This document shows, piece after piece, positions 7,662 to 18,083 of a stretch of DNA of 64,000 nucleotides. A model generated the notes under the pieces. The model saw only the letters and a program-made list of their open reading frames with translations. It was not told where the DNA came from and did not search any database. Both the position numbers and the translations under genes were made by a program. This stretch comes from Myxococcus stipitatus DSM 14675. Lineage in GTDB: Bacteria; Myxococcota; Myxococcia; Myxococcales; Myxococcaceae. The first letter of the stretch is position 1. Each line of letters begins with the position of its first letter. The stretch is from positions 9,737,501-9,801,500 of the forward strand of contig NC_020126.1 of assembly GCF_000331735.1 (NCBI RefSeq). Reading direction: 5' to 3'.

Positions 7662-9773
7662 TCAGCGCACGGGCGGCTGGAAGTACGTGGTGGCCACCGG
7701 CGTCTGGAGCGACGGCGCCTTCGCCGCGCGCACCCCTGCATCCGAGATGGCGTACACGTAGTCATCCGCCATGACGCTGCGGCGCACGAACGGCGCCCAG
7801 ACCCCGCTCCACCGGTTCACGTTGGCGCGCTGATACATGTCGTTCATCGACACCGCGCCGAGCGGCGTGATGCCCGTGGCCGTGTCCACGCGGAACACGC
7901 GCAGCTCGCTCGTGAAGCCCTGCCAGTAGTCGCCCGAGCCCTGTCCCCAGTCCATGAACGGCACGGCCAGCAGGCCCTTGGACGGGAAGAAGTTGAACGC
8001 CTTGTGCTCGTACAGCGCCTCGCTGTAGCTGGAGAGGGTCCCCACGCGATGCGTGAAGGCCTCCTTGGGATGGGCCAGGTCGCTCACGTCGAAGAGCGAC
8101 ACCTTCAGCGCGCGGCTGGTCCAGCCGCCGTCCAGGTCGCGGTCCTCGCCGAAGGTGAGCAGGTGCGTGTCGCCCAGCGGGTGGATGTACGTGGAGAAGC
8201 CCGGGATGCTCAGCGCGCCCACCTTGCGAGGATGCGTCGGGTCGCTCAGGTCGAACGTGAAGAGCGGGTCCTTCTGCAGGAAGGTGACGACGTAGCCCTT
8301 CTTCCCAACGAAGCGCGCGCTGAAGATGCGCTCGCCCGGCGCCAGGTCCTCGCTGCGCCCCAGCTCCTTCAAGCCGCTGCCCTGCTCCGCGAGCGTGACG
8401 ACGCGGCTGACGGTGTTCGCCCCACCGCCCGGCGGACCCGACGTGTTGCCCAGTCCGAAGTCCCGCATCGTGGTCACCGTGGTGGCCACGCGCAGGACGC
8501 CTTCGTACTCGTCCATCGCGAACTGGTTCACCAGGCTGCCCTGCACGGAGCCACTGCCCACGTAGGTGGCGCGGCCCGGCTCACGGATGTCGAACTTGTG
8601 CAGGTACGTGTGGTCGGACTCGTTCGCCGGCTGCGACCACCACCAGTGGCTCACCGCCAGGTAGAGCGACTCCGCGGACGCGTACACCTCGCCGGGCGCG
8701 GACACCACGCTGGTGTGTCCCGGGGGATTCCCCTCGCCGGGCGCGTCCAGGTCCAGCGACACCACCGTCACGAAGCCCAGGCCGCTGGAGGCATTGGGTC
8801 GATAGAAGTCCGAGCACCCGCGGCGCAGCGGCGTCACCTTCCCATCCGCCGCCACGCTCCGCCCGGACTGAATCCATTGGTCGAGCGACTGGGCGCGGAT
8901 GAGCTGCTCGTTCTTCGCGATGAGCGCGTCGATGGCCTCGTCCAGGCGGTCCTTGTCCTCGTACAGCTCCCCCGAGTACTCGGGGTAGAAGCGGACGTCG
9001 TCGGGCCAGCGGAAGTCGTCGGAGAGCACCAGCCTCACCGCGCCGTCCACGCGCCGGGCGCTGAGATAGGACCCCGGCAGATACAGCTGCCGCGCCACCT
9101 GGGGCGCCGCCAGGTTCGCCACGTCCACCACGGTGACCTTCAGCGTGTCGCCCCCCTGGGCGCCACAATTGAAGCCCGCGCAGTCCGCGACCATTCCAAA
9201 CCCGATGCCACCGCCCCAGACCGAGGGCCGTCCCGGGCGGCCGTCACTCACCTGCGAGGTGATGACCAGCCGGCGGCGCTCCTTGTCGTAGAGCATCTCC
9301 CGAGGCCAGCCCTCGATGTCCATCGTCGCGGCCAAGGTGAGCTGCTCCGCGGGCCAGGAGCGGTGCACGTACAGCCGGGAGCCCGACAACACGAAGAGGT
9401 TCGTGCCGTCGTTCTGGACGAAGTCCGCCTCGTGCACACCCGCCACCTGGTTGTTGGTGCCCGTGTAGTCGTCCGGCTCGCGAGGTGAGCCGGAGCCATC
9501 GTTCTCCGGCTGCCCGCCCATGTTCGGGATGGAGGGCACCCCATCTCCCCTCCACCAGCCGCGGGGGCGCGAGGACTCCAGCATCGCGCGCATGCGCTTG
9601 GTCGCCGTGTCCTCGATGAAGGACTCCAAGGACTCACAGCTCGAGAACGCGTCCAGCCGAGCCTCCTGCCGCACCGGCTCGTTCTCCATCCACCAGGGCT
9701 GCTTCTCGTCGCCACACCCCGCCACCACCATCGCCGCAAGCCCTACCCACCCGTAGCGCTTCCATTGCCGCAT
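7662..9773 (-). CDS. Lipoprotein with beta-propeller domain (PF09826-like)
   Basis: A 703-aa envelope lipoprotein. The N-terminus has a short hydrophobic signal ending in the lipobox VAGC, so Cys19 should be lipidated. The segment NNQVAGVHEADFVQNDGTN followed by LFVLSGSRLYVH matches the start of the Beta_propel family (secreted C-terminal beta-propeller proteins), in which a G(V)DEADIVKTDG motif precedes the first blade. Repeated blades are visible throughout, for example YVVTFLQKDPLFTFDLSDP. Function of the family is unknown; surface binding or scaffolding is the usual guess. A distant paralog sits at 38876-40798. The gene appears monocistronic. Confidence 0.8.
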   Translation of the reverse strand: MRQWKRYGWVGLAAMVVAGCGDEKQPWWMENEPVRQEARLDAFSSCESLESFIEDTATKRMRAMLESSRPRGWWRGDGVPSIPNMGGQPENDGSGSPREPDDYTGTNNQVAGVHEADFVQNDGTNLFVLSGSRLYVHRSWPAEQLTLAATMDIEGWPREMLYDKERRRLVITSQVSDGRPGRPSVWGGGIGFGMVADCAGFNCGAQGGDTLKVTVVDVANLAAPQVARQLYLPGSYLSARRVDGAVRLVLSDDFRWPDDVRFYPEYSGELYEDKDRLDEAIDALIAKNEQLIRAQSLDQWIQSGRSVAADGKVTPLRRGCSDFYRPNASSGLGFVTVVSLDLDAPGEGNPPGHTSVVSAPGEVYASAESLYLAVSHWWWSQPANESDHTYLHKFDIREPGRATYVGSGSVQGSLVNQFAMDEYEGVLRVATTVTTMRDFGLGNTSGPPGGGANTVSRVVTLAEQGSGLKELGRSEDLAPGERIFSARFVGKKGYVVTFLQKDPLFTFDLSDPTHPRKVGALSIPGFSTYIHPLGDTHLLTFGEDRDLDGGWTSRALKVSLFDVSDLAHPKEAFTHRVGTLSSYSEALYEHKAFNFFPSKGLLAVPFMDWGQGSGDYWQGFTSELRVFRVDTATGITPLGAVSMNDMYQRANVNRWSGVWAPFVRRSVMADDYVYAISDAGVRAAKAPSLQTPVATTYFQPPVR

Positions 9774-9905
9774 AAGGCTCCTCTCGTCTGTCGACCGGGC
9801 CCCACCTGCATGTGACTACCCACGCGTCCGGAAGGTCTCTGGGGCCCGCGCCGCTCCTGCCACCCCCATGCCAACAAAGGGATGTCTCGGAACTTCGGGG
9901 TTTCC

Positions 9906-9927
9906 ACGCGGCGGTGGCCCCGCGCGT
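9906..9927 (-). terminator. Weak hairpin after REC-PilZ gene
   Basis: On the minus strand ACGCGCGG pairs with CCG-C-CGCGT (one bulge) around GGCCA, immediately after the stop codon of the gene at 9929. No T-run is present. Confidence 0.3.
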
Positions 9928-9928
9928 C

Positions 9929-11098
9929 TCAGAAACCTGATGCCCGAGGCGTCCCGGAGGGAGGAAAACCGTGAGTCCTCGGGACGAAGCGGACGAACTG
10001 CTGCGTCAGCGCCGGGTCCATGCGCTCCAGGCGCAGGCCCATGCCCGCGGGGGCTCGGAAGGCGCCCGGGAGACGTGGGGGATTGGACCAGACCACCGTG
10101 GCCTCGGCGGAGCAGGGGGTGCGCTGTCCGGCGAGCAACACCCGCAGGGACAGCTTCGTCCCCTCGCGCGCCGGGGTGAGGGTGCGCACGAAGAGTCCCT
10201 CGGGGCTCGCGTCGTGGCTGAAGCCCGACAGCGTCGTGCCGCCGCCCACCGGGGAGAACTCCACCACGGTAAAGAAGGGCACGCGCTCCGCGGCGCGAAG
10301 GGGCACCCGCTCCGGCACCAGCCGCGACAGCACGCGCCCCAAAAGCTCGTCCGCGCCCAGGTGCCGCTTCTCCAGCAGCGGCGCGCCCGAGAGCGCCTGC
10401 GCGCGGGCCAGCACCTCCGCCGACTCCTCCGCGCGCGACAGCAGCACCAGCGGCTTGCGCGGATGGACCTCGCGCAGCTTCGCGGCCAGGGCCAGCGTCT
10501 CCCGCGGGGACCGCGACACGTCCACGAGGAAGCCATCCAGCAGCGCCGAGTGCTCGCTCGCGAGCTTCTCCGCGTCCTGCGCGTCGCGGGCGTACAGGAC
10601 GTGCAGCCCCTCCTGCTCCAGCGCGCCTCCCAGGAACGTGTGCAGGAAGCGTCCGCCCTCCACGAGCAGCATCCGGCGGCCCTTCGGGGGCCCTTCCTTC
10701 GAGCGCTCGCGAGCGCCTCGCACCGCCACCAGCTTCGCCTGCAGCGCATCCAGCACCACGGGCTTGGGCAGGAAGTCGTCGGCGCCCGCGCGCCAGCAGT
10801 GCATCACCTCGTGCGGCTCCCCCGCGGAGGTGAACATGATGACGGGCACGTTGCGGCCGGCCGGGTGTGACTTCACCGCGCGGCAGACCTCGTCGCCCTG
10901 CATGCGCTCCATGCGCAGGTCCATCAGGATGAGCATGGGCGCGCGGCGCGCCAGCTCCGCCAGACACGCCTCGCCACCCTCGAGCGTCACCGGCTCGCAG
11001 CCCAGCCGCGCCAGGTGCAGGCGCACCACCTCGCGAGCCGTGCGCGAGTCATCCACCACGAACACAGGCTCTCGCGTGGTGGAAGTGGGAGCATTCAT
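9929..11098 (-). CDS. REC-REC-PilZ response regulator
   Basis: A 389-aa signalling protein with two receiver-like domains and a C-terminal PilZ-type domain. The first REC (residues about 10-125) has the acidic pair in FVVDDS, a phospho-acceptor Asp in LILMDLRM and the Lys in FLPKP. The second (about 140-250) is more divergent but keeps an Asp in GFLVDVS. The C-terminal region, from RVPFFTVVEFS to the end, has the beta-barrel pattern of PilZ (HDASPEGLFVRT, then G-G-containing strand AGMGLRLERM); myxobacterial PilZ-like domains often lack the RxxxR c-di-GMP motif, and I do not see a clear one here. The start is 2 nt after the dnaK stop, so the two are co-transcribed. The lack of a DNA-binding domain suggests protein-level output. 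Confidence 0.85.
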   Translation of the reverse strand: MNAPTSTTREPVFVVDDSRTAREVVRLHLARLGCEPVTLEGGEACLAELARRAPMLILMDLRMERMQGDEVCRAVKSHPAGRNVPVIMFTSAGEPHEVMHCWRAGADDFLPKPVVLDALQAKLVAVRGARERSKEGPPKGRRMLLVEGGRFLHTFLGGALEQEGLHVLYARDAQDAEKLASEHSALLDGFLVDVSRSPRETLALAAKLREVHPRKPLVLLSRAEESAEVLARAQALSGAPLLEKRHLGADELLGRVLSRLVPERVPLRAAERVPFFTVVEFSPVGGGTTLSGFSHDASPEGLFVRTLTPAREGTKLSLRVLLAGQRTPCSAEATVVWSNPPRLPGAFRAPAGMGLRLERMDPALTQQFVRFVPRTHGFPPSGTPRASGF

Positions 11099-11100
11099 GG

Positions 11101-12927
11101 TCAGGCGCGCGGCTCCTGCTTGCCGGACAGCAGCTGCGTGAGCTGCCGGGCGATGGCGGCGCACTTCGCCGCGTCCTTGCCATCCAACGCGGAGCGTCCC
11201 CCGTCGAGCAACCGCTGCACGGTGCCCACCGCGGCCTCCGCCTCCGGACTGGGGTTCTCCTGCGCGCTCTTCTGGAGCAGCCGCGCCAGCTTCTCGCCCC
11301 GCTCCAGCAGCTTGCGGAAGGTCTCCTCCGCGCGCTTCGCGTCCACCACGCCCTGCGACTTCGCGTAGTTCGCCTGCTCCGCGCCCAGCTTCTCCGCCTC
11401 GCCGTGGGGCAGCCCGGCGCGCGCCTCCAGCCGCACCGTCTCCATGTTTCCGGTGGTCAGGTCCGTGGCCTTCACCGACAGGATGGCCTCGCCGGACAGC
11501 TCGAAGACGACCTCCAGGGGCACATCTCCGCGCGCCGCCACGTGCAGGCTCTTGAGCACCACCTCGCCCAGCTTGTGGTTCTCGTCCTGGAACTCGCTCT
11601 CCCCCTGGTACACGGGGATGCGCGCCTCGGACTGGCCGGAGGTGCCCGGGAAGAAGATGTCGCGCGCGACGACGGGCACGCCCGTGTTCTTCGCGATGAG
11701 CCGCTTCACGCGCCCGCCCAGCACGCCCACGCCCAGGCTCTGGCTGGCCACGTCCAGGAGCAGCGCCTGACCCGACTGGCGCAGCAGCTCATCCGCCTGC
11801 ACCGCCGCGCCCAGCGCCACCGCTTCATCCGGATGCACGTCCGTGGACGGCGCGCGACCGAAGAAGTCCGCCACCAGCCGGCGCATCATCGGCACCCGCG
11901 TCATGCCGCCCACCAGCAGCACCACGTCCACCGAGCGCGGGTCCATCTTCGCCTCGCGCATCACGCCCTCGCACGCCTCCAGGCAGCGACGGGACAGCGG
12001 CTCCGAGAGCGTCTCGAAGAAGGAGCGCGTGAGCACCGTCTCCAGCGTGGTGGTGCGCCGCCCCTGCGAGGAGTGGTCCCCCAGGTCCGACACGGAGATG
12101 GTGGCCTCCTCGTTCTCCGTCAGCTCGCGCTTGGCCGCCTCCGCCGCCACCTTCAAGCGGCGCAGGCTCTGCGCGTCTTGGGACACACCCTGACGGAACT
12201 CCTCGTCCACCTGCGCCAGGAGCCACTGGACGATGCGCTGGTCGAAGTCCTCGCCGCCCAGCCTCGGGTCGCCGCCGGTGGCGCGCACCTCGAAGACGCC
12301 GGACTTCACGTCGAGGATGGACACATCGAAGGTGCCACCGCCCAGGTCGAACACCAGCGCGTTGCCCTCGAAGCCGCGCGACAGGCCGTACGCCAGCGCC
12401 GCCGCGGTGGGCTCGTTCACCAGCCGCACCACGTCCAACCCGGCGATGGAGGCCGCCTCGCGCGTCGCCTGGCGCTGGTTGTCGTCGAAGTTGGCGGGGA
12501 CGGTGATGACGCACTTGGTGACGGTGCGGCCGAAGTGCGCCTGCGCGTCGAGCGCCAGCTCTCCGAGAATCATCGCGGAGACCTGCGTGACGGGCATCAC
12601 CCGCCCCGCCAGCTTCACGCGCACGTCTCCGGAGGGGCCCGCCACGAGCGGATAGGGCACCAGCGCCTTGGCCTGCTGCACCAGCTCCGGCGTGTAGCGG
12701 CGACCCAGGAATCGCTTGGTCGCCCACACCACGGAGTCGGGGTGGGCCTCCGCGAGTGCCTGGGCTTGTTGGCCCACGATGCGCTCGCCGCCCTTCGTCA
12801 CGCCGACGATGGAAGGCGTGAGCCGACCACCCGCACGTGCGGGGATGAGGCGCGGCCGTCCGTCTTCGACGGTGGCGATGGCGCTGTTGGTGGTACCCAG
12901 GTCGATGCCGATGACGGGGTCGTGCAT
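11101..12927 (-). CDS. dnaK: DnaK/Hsp70 family chaperone (accessory copy)
   Basis: Hsp70 ATPase that binds unfolded or regulatory proteins in the cytosol. The 608-aa product opens with VIGIDLGTTNSAIA (phosphate 1 motif) and has FDLGGGTFDVSILDVKSG (phosphate 2), VNEPTAAALAYGL, and VLLVGGMTRVPMM (adenosine motif). The substrate-binding domain is present but the C-terminal lid is short, and there is no EEVD/EEID-like tail; the protein ends QLLSGKQEPRA. No grpE or dnaJ is adjacent; instead the next gene is a REC-REC-PilZ protein 2 nt away. This indicates a specialised copy rather than the main heat-shock DnaK; myxobacteria are known to carry many hsp70 paralogs. The ATG at 12927 is preferred over one 7 codons upstream because it leads directly into the conserved N-terminus. 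Confidence 0.9.
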   Translation of the reverse strand: MHDPVIGIDLGTTNSAIATVEDGRPRLIPARAGGRLTPSIVGVTKGGERIVGQQAQALAEAHPDSVVWATKRFLGRRYTPELVQQAKALVPYPLVAGPSGDVRVKLAGRVMPVTQVSAMILGELALDAQAHFGRTVTKCVITVPANFDDNQRQATREAASIAGLDVVRLVNEPTAAALAYGLSRGFEGNALVFDLGGGTFDVSILDVKSGVFEVRATGGDPRLGGEDFDQRIVQWLLAQVDEEFRQGVSQDAQSLRRLKVAAEAAKRELTENEEATISVSDLGDHSSQGRRTTTLETVLTRSFFETLSEPLSRRCLEACEGVMREAKMDPRSVDVVLLVGGMTRVPMMRRLVADFFGRAPSTDVHPDEAVALGAAVQADELLRQSGQALLLDVASQSLGVGVLGGRVKRLIAKNTGVPVVARDIFFPGTSGQSEARIPVYQGESEFQDENHKLGEVVLKSLHVAARGDVPLEVVFELSGEAILSVKATDLTTGNMETVRLEARAGLPHGEAEKLGAEQANYAKSQGVVDAKRAEETFRKLLERGEKLARLLQKSAQENPSPEAEAAVGTVQRLLDGGRSALDGKDAAKCAAIARQLTQLLSGKQEPRA

Positions 12928-13085
12928 GAGGGGCTGTCGGGACCCCACGGTACGGGTCTTGACGCCTCCTCGCCAAGCCCCCTCGCGTTGGAGCTGACCG
13001 CCGCTCGATGCTTCCTCGGCCGCTCCGTCATGGAGTCCACGGGGGTGGACGGGCCAGGGGCACCATGCTAAGGGCGCGCACCGTC

Positions 13086-13631
13086 ATGGTGAACGTCTCC
13101 ATCGCCCGCCGCTACGCCCGCGCCCTCCTCGATGTCTCCTCGGAGGCGGGCCGTATTGACGCCGTCGCCGAGCAGCTGTCCGCCTTCGCCGACATCGTCG
13201 CGAAGAACCCGGAGCTGGCGGACGTCCTCCACAACCCCGCCTACTCGCGCACCCAGCGCGCCCAGGTCGTGGAAGGGGTGATGAAGCTCATCCCCCAGAT
13301 GGAGGCCGTGCTGGCCAACACCCTGCGGCTGCTGGTGGACCGCAACCGCCTGTCCTACGTGCCGGATATCGCCCGCGTCTTCCGCGACATGGCGGATGCC
13401 CGTGCCGGACGCGTGCGCGGCAGCGTCACCTCCGCCGCCACCCTGTCGGCCGACTCCCTGGCCCAGCTCAAGCAGACGCTCCAGAAGATGACCCAGCGCG
13501 AGGTCATCCTCGAGACGCGCGTGGACCCCAGCCTGCTCGGCGGCGTCTCCGCCCAGGTCGGCAGCATCCTCTACGACGGCAGCCTCCGCACCCAGCTGGA
13601 TGGCATGCGTCGCGAGCTGAAGCAGCACTAG
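13086..13631 (+). CDS. atpH: ATP synthase F1 delta subunit
   Basis: The delta subunit joins the F1 head to the peripheral stalk of ATP synthase. The 181-aa length fits. The N-terminal SIARRYARALLDVS and the C-terminal block LETRVDPSLLGGVSAQVGSI with DGSLRTQLDGM are diagnostic of AtpH. The start at 13086 (MVNVSIARRY) is chosen because it sits just before the conserved N-terminus; an in-frame ATG 7 codons upstream is possible. Upstream it is divergent from dnaK, so no atpF or atpB precedes it. Downstream a kinase-like gene, not atpA, comes next, after a perfect palindrome. Confidence 0.93.
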   Translation: MVNVSIARRYARALLDVSSEAGRIDAVAEQLSAFADIVAKNPELADVLHNPAYSRTQRAQVVEGVMKLIPQMEAVLANTLRLLVDRNRLSYVPDIARVFRDMADARAGRVRGSVTSAATLSADSLAQLKQTLQKMTQREVILETRVDPSLLGGVSAQVGSILYDGSLRTQLDGMRRELKQH

Positions 13632-13637
13632 GAGTAG

Positions 13638-13655
13638 GGCTGCCGTACGGCAGCC
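13638..13655 (+). terminator. Perfect palindrome just after atpH
   Basis: GGCTGCCGTACGGCAGCC is an 18-bp perfect palindrome beginning 6 nt after the atpH stop. As RNA it would form a compact 7-bp hairpin with a 4-nt loop; it could be a terminator separating atpH from the following gene, an mRNA-processing or stability element, or a protein-binding site. No T-run follows. Confidence 0.45.
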
Positions 13656-13720
13656 AACGCTCCAGGTCGTCCACTCACCCCGCAGTCCGGGGCAAACCGG
13701 TATTTCCTGTGGCCCTGGGA

Positions 13721-13735
13721 CGGAGGTATACTCCG
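13721..13735 (+). promoter_or_regulatory. Inverted repeat containing a TATACT box upstream of kinase-like gene
   Basis: CGGAG and CTCCG flank GTATA, and the segment contains TATACT (13727-13732), a good -10 match, about 40 nt before the ATG at 13777. The corresponding -35 region (around 13703-13708, TTTCCT) is poor. A promoter overlapping an operator is a plausible reading but unproven. Confidence 0.35.
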
Positions 13736-13776
13736 GGGAACGCGGGGTAACACCCGGTTTTCTGGACGACCTCACC

Positions 13777-15252
13777 ATGCCGCAGTCCCTGCTTCACCCC
13801 CTTCCCGGTGGCCCCGTGTTCGCCGTGGCCCCCGAGGAGGCCTGGCCCTTCCTGGGCGCGGTGCTCAACGCGACAGGTTGTGGCATCGCCCTGTTGGACA
13901 GGGAACTGCGGCCCGTGTGGGTGAATGGTGCGCTGACGTCCCTCTCGTGCCTTGAGGCGCGCACCTACCTGGGCCGGCCCCTGGTGGACGTCTGGCCCAA
14001 GCTCGCCGTGTCGCTCGCGCCGCTGCTCGCGCGCGCGCTGTCTGGCGAGCATGTGGTGGAGGCCTCGCTGACGGGCGCGTTGTCCCTCGCGAGTGGAGAG
14101 CGGCACCTGCGCGTGGGGCTGTCGCCCGCGCACCAGGCCGGCGTGCCGGTGGGCGTGGTGCTGTGGATGCGGGACGACACGGAGCGCGCGCAGGCGGAGG
14201 AGCGGGTGCGCGAGCGCGAGTCCCACATGCGCGGCGTCGCGGACGTGGCCTGTGACGGGTACTTCCTTCACGAGAACGGCACGGTGCTGGACGCCAACCG
14301 GGGCATCGCGCAGCTGTTGGGCTACGACGCGCCCCGGGAGCTGATCGGCCACCACATCATCGAGTTCGTCGCCCCCGAATACCGGCCCGCGGTGATGTCC
14401 GCGGTGACACGGGGCGTGGAGACACCCTACGAGGTGCTGTGCGTGCGGCGCGACGGGCGCCGCGTCCCGCTGGAGGTCCTGGGGCGCAACGTCACCTGGG
14501 AGGGCCGGCAGGTGCGGCTGGCGGCCGTCTGGGACATCAGCGGGCGCAAGGCGGCGGAGGAGCGCGCGGAGCGGACCGAGCACTTCCGGGAGCAGCTCCT
14601 GGGCGTGGTGGGCAATGACCTGCGCACGCCGCTGCAGACCATCCAGATGGGCACCGGCGCCCTGCAGCGCCTGGGCGGCATGGAGGAGCCCCAGCAGCGG
14701 CTGGTGGGCCACATGGCGCAAGCGGCCCGGCGCATGGAGCGGATGATCCACGAGCTGCTGGACTTCACCCGGGCGCGGCTGGCGGGGGGATTGCCGGTGC
14801 ACCCGGAGCCGCTCCTGCTGGACCGGCTGGTGGAGCGGGTGATGGAGGAGCGGCGGCAGCTGCACCCAGGCCGCACGCTGCTGATGGAGACGCAGGGAGA
14901 CCTGCGCGGCCACTGGGACCCGGCGCGACTGTCACAGCTGGCGGACACCCTCCTGGGCAGCGTGCTCCAGCACAGCCCGGACACCACGCCCGTGTGGCTG
15001 CGGCTGGTGGGCTCCGTGGGGGGCGTGACGCTCGCCATCCGCAACGACTCGCTGACGGTGCCCTCCGAGGACCACGCCACCCTCTTCGAGCCCTTCCGCC
15101 GAGGCCGTCCCGCCAGTGCGGATGGCCTGGGCCTGGGCCTCTACATCGCCCGGCAGGTGGCCCTGGCCCACGGAGGCCGGCTCACGCTGGAGTCCTTCCA
15201 GGGCGGGACGCGCTTCGTCGTCTGGCTGCCCCGCGAGCCGCCCGTCCGCTAG
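13777..15252 (+). CDS. PAS sensor histidine-kinase-like protein lacking the catalytic His (probable pseudokinase)
   Basis: A 491-aa protein with an N-terminal PAS-like region (about 20-135), a second PAS (about 145-265), a HisKA dimerisation helix (about 270-335) and a HATPase_c fold (about 365-488). The H-box reads LLGVVGNDLRTPLQT: the phospho-acceptor position is Asn280 (codon AAT, 14614-14616). The paralogous kinase at 48026 has GHDLRNPL at the same place. The N-box also differs: where that paralog has NLVANA this protein has TLLGSV (Thr391, Ser395), so the Mg-binding Asn is gone. The G2 box GLGLGLYIARQ is kept. The reading frame is intact, so this is not simple decay. It probably cannot autophosphorylate; it may sense or act allosterically. 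It lies between atpH and atpA in the same direction. No Shine-Dalgarno is obvious before the ATG. Confidence 0.85.
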   Translation: MPQSLLHPLPGGPVFAVAPEEAWPFLGAVLNATGCGIALLDRELRPVWVNGALTSLSCLEARTYLGRPLVDVWPKLAVSLAPLLARALSGEHVVEASLTGALSLASGERHLRVGLSPAHQAGVPVGVVLWMRDDTERAQAEERVRERESHMRGVADVACDGYFLHENGTVLDANRGIAQLLGYDAPRELIGHHIIEFVAPEYRPAVMSAVTRGVETPYEVLCVRRDGRRVPLEVLGRNVTWEGRQVRLAAVWDISGRKAAEERAERTEHFREQLLGVVGNDLRTPLQTIQMGTGALQRLGGMEEPQQRLVGHMAQAARRMERMIHELLDFTRARLAGGLPVHPEPLLLDRLVERVMEERRQLHPGRTLLMETQGDLRGHWDPARLSQLADTLLGSVLQHSPDTTPVWLRLVGSVGGVTLAIRNDSLTVPSEDHATLFEPFRRGRPASADGLGLGLYIARQVALAHGGRLTLESFQGGTRFVVWLPREPPVR

Positions 15253-15451
15253 AGACGGAAACGCGCCTCCCGGAAGTCCCGTGCGCCCCGTATGGGAGGG
15301 CCGTGACTTACCGGGTTGATAATGCCCCGAGAGCCCTGAATGTCGTGCGCATTGCAGCGGGTGGGGGTGCGTGGTAAGGGGCCCCGACTTCTAGCTTTCG
15401 GCGGACCCGAACCGACCTGGCCCGCCCCCTGTTCGAGGACGCAAAACGCCC

Positions 15452-16999
<1,548 letters not shown>

Positions 17000-17030
17000 T
17001 TCCTCCGGCCGCAAGGCCCGCTGGTCACCG

Positions 17031-17070
17031 AGCCCCGCTCTCCCTCACCGGGAGGCGGGGCTTCGTGTTT
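17031..17070 (+). terminator. Rho-independent-like terminator after atpA
   Basis: AGCCCCGC-T-CTCCC pairs with GGGAG-GCGGGGCT around TCACC, a 13-bp stem with one bulged base, followed by TCGTGTTT. It begins about 30 nt after the atpA stop. Confidence 0.75.
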
Positions 17071-17112
17071 CCGGCGAGCGCGGGGCGAGACGTTCCTCCC
17101 CGTCAACGCCCC

Positions 17113-17136
17113 GCTCGCGAGGTCCCTCTCGCGAGC
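17113..17136 (-). terminator. Hairpin downstream of HAD gene (convergent side)
   Basis: GCTCGCGAG and CTCGCGAGC form a perfect 9-bp stem with a 6-nt loop just past the stop of the minus-strand HAD gene. Together with 17031-17070 it would insulate the two convergent genes. Confidence 0.5.
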
Positions 17137-17149
17137 GAGGAAGGGCCGC

Positions 17150-17998
17150 TCAGCGCAGGCGCGGCAGGAGCGCGCGCAGGCTGCGGTCCGCGCCGCCCCG
17201 AGCGCCCAGGGCCTCGATGGCCTTCAGCTCGTAGGGCAGCACGTTGTCGCGAGACACCAACTGCACCTGCGCCCCCAGCGCGGCCGGCAGCGCCAGGTCC
17301 AGTTCGTAGATGTCACCGGCGACCAGCGTCTCCTCGGGCTTGGTGCCCGTGGAATCCCAGACGCGCTTGAGGGCCTCGAAGTAGCGGCCCCGGCGCAGGT
17401 AGATGGGGCGGCGCAACACGCCATCCAGTTGCTGCTGTTCCGGCACTGCGTCGAAGCGCGCGTCGGACACGTCCGGCGGGTCCAGGAGGAACTTGCGCGC
17501 GTCGCCGGAGACCTTCAGCCGCTCACGCCCCTTGGGCGCCAGCGTGTCGAGCTTCTTCTCCACCAGCTCCGTGTGCGCGTTGGTGACGACCGTCACGGGC
17601 ATCCCCGTGGCCAGCAGCGCCTCCAGCACTTCCTTCGCCTCCGGCTTGAAGGCCGTGGCGGAGTACACATACGAGTCGCGATACAGCTTCTGCACCGCCT
17701 CCGAGCGCGTCGCGTCGTCCGTGCCCACCGCCAGCCGCTGGAAGATGCGGTGCGCCGCGGTGGTGGCCGTCAGGTACGGGTCCGCGGTGGCGGGCGCCAC
17801 CACCTTGCCGCCCAGGTTCCACCCCAGCAGGTCAGCCCCCGCGCGCAGCGCCGCGACTTCCTCGTCCCACGCCTGCTCCACGCCCTGCCCCAGCGCACGG
17901 GCGAGTCCGTCACGAAAGTGTGTCAGGAAGGGCGCGCTCTCCGTCGCCACGTCCGTGAAGGTCCCGTCGAAGTCCAGCACCACACAAGCAATTGCCAT
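17150..17998 (-). CDS. HAD superfamily hydrolase
   Basis: A 282-aa cytosolic phosphatase-like protein of the haloacid dehalogenase superfamily. Motif I is VVLDFDGTFTD with the nucleophile and acid/base Asp pair; motif II is VTVVTNAH; a Lys in the motif III region lies around the KKLDTLAPKG segment; motif IV is LVAGDIYELDLALPAALG with acidic residues for Mg binding. An all-helical cap lies between motif I and II. Substrate is unknown. It converges on atpA and is divergent from the next small membrane protein gene. The start at 17998 gives MAIACVVLDFDGT, typical spacing for the family; longer in-frame extensions upstream are Pro/Arg-rich and unlikely. Confidence 0.82.
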   Translation of the reverse strand: MAIACVVLDFDGTFTDVATESAPFLTHFRDGLARALGQGVEQAWDEEVAALRAGADLLGWNLGGKVVAPATADPYLTATTAAHRIFQRLAVGTDDATRSEAVQKLYRDSYVYSATAFKPEAKEVLEALLATGMPVTVVTNAHTELVEKKLDTLAPKGRERLKVSGDARKFLLDPPDVSDARFDAVPEQQQLDGVLRRPIYLRRGRYFEALKRVWDSTGTKPEETLVAGDIYELDLALPAALGAQVQLVSRDNVLPYELKAIEALGARGGADRSLRALLPRLR

Positions 17999-18083
17999 CA
18001 GCCCACCGACTCCCGAAGTTGGAAAAGGGGACGGATGACGCCCCGCCCGCGCCCGCGAATCAAGCCCGCGCCCGCATTTCCGC

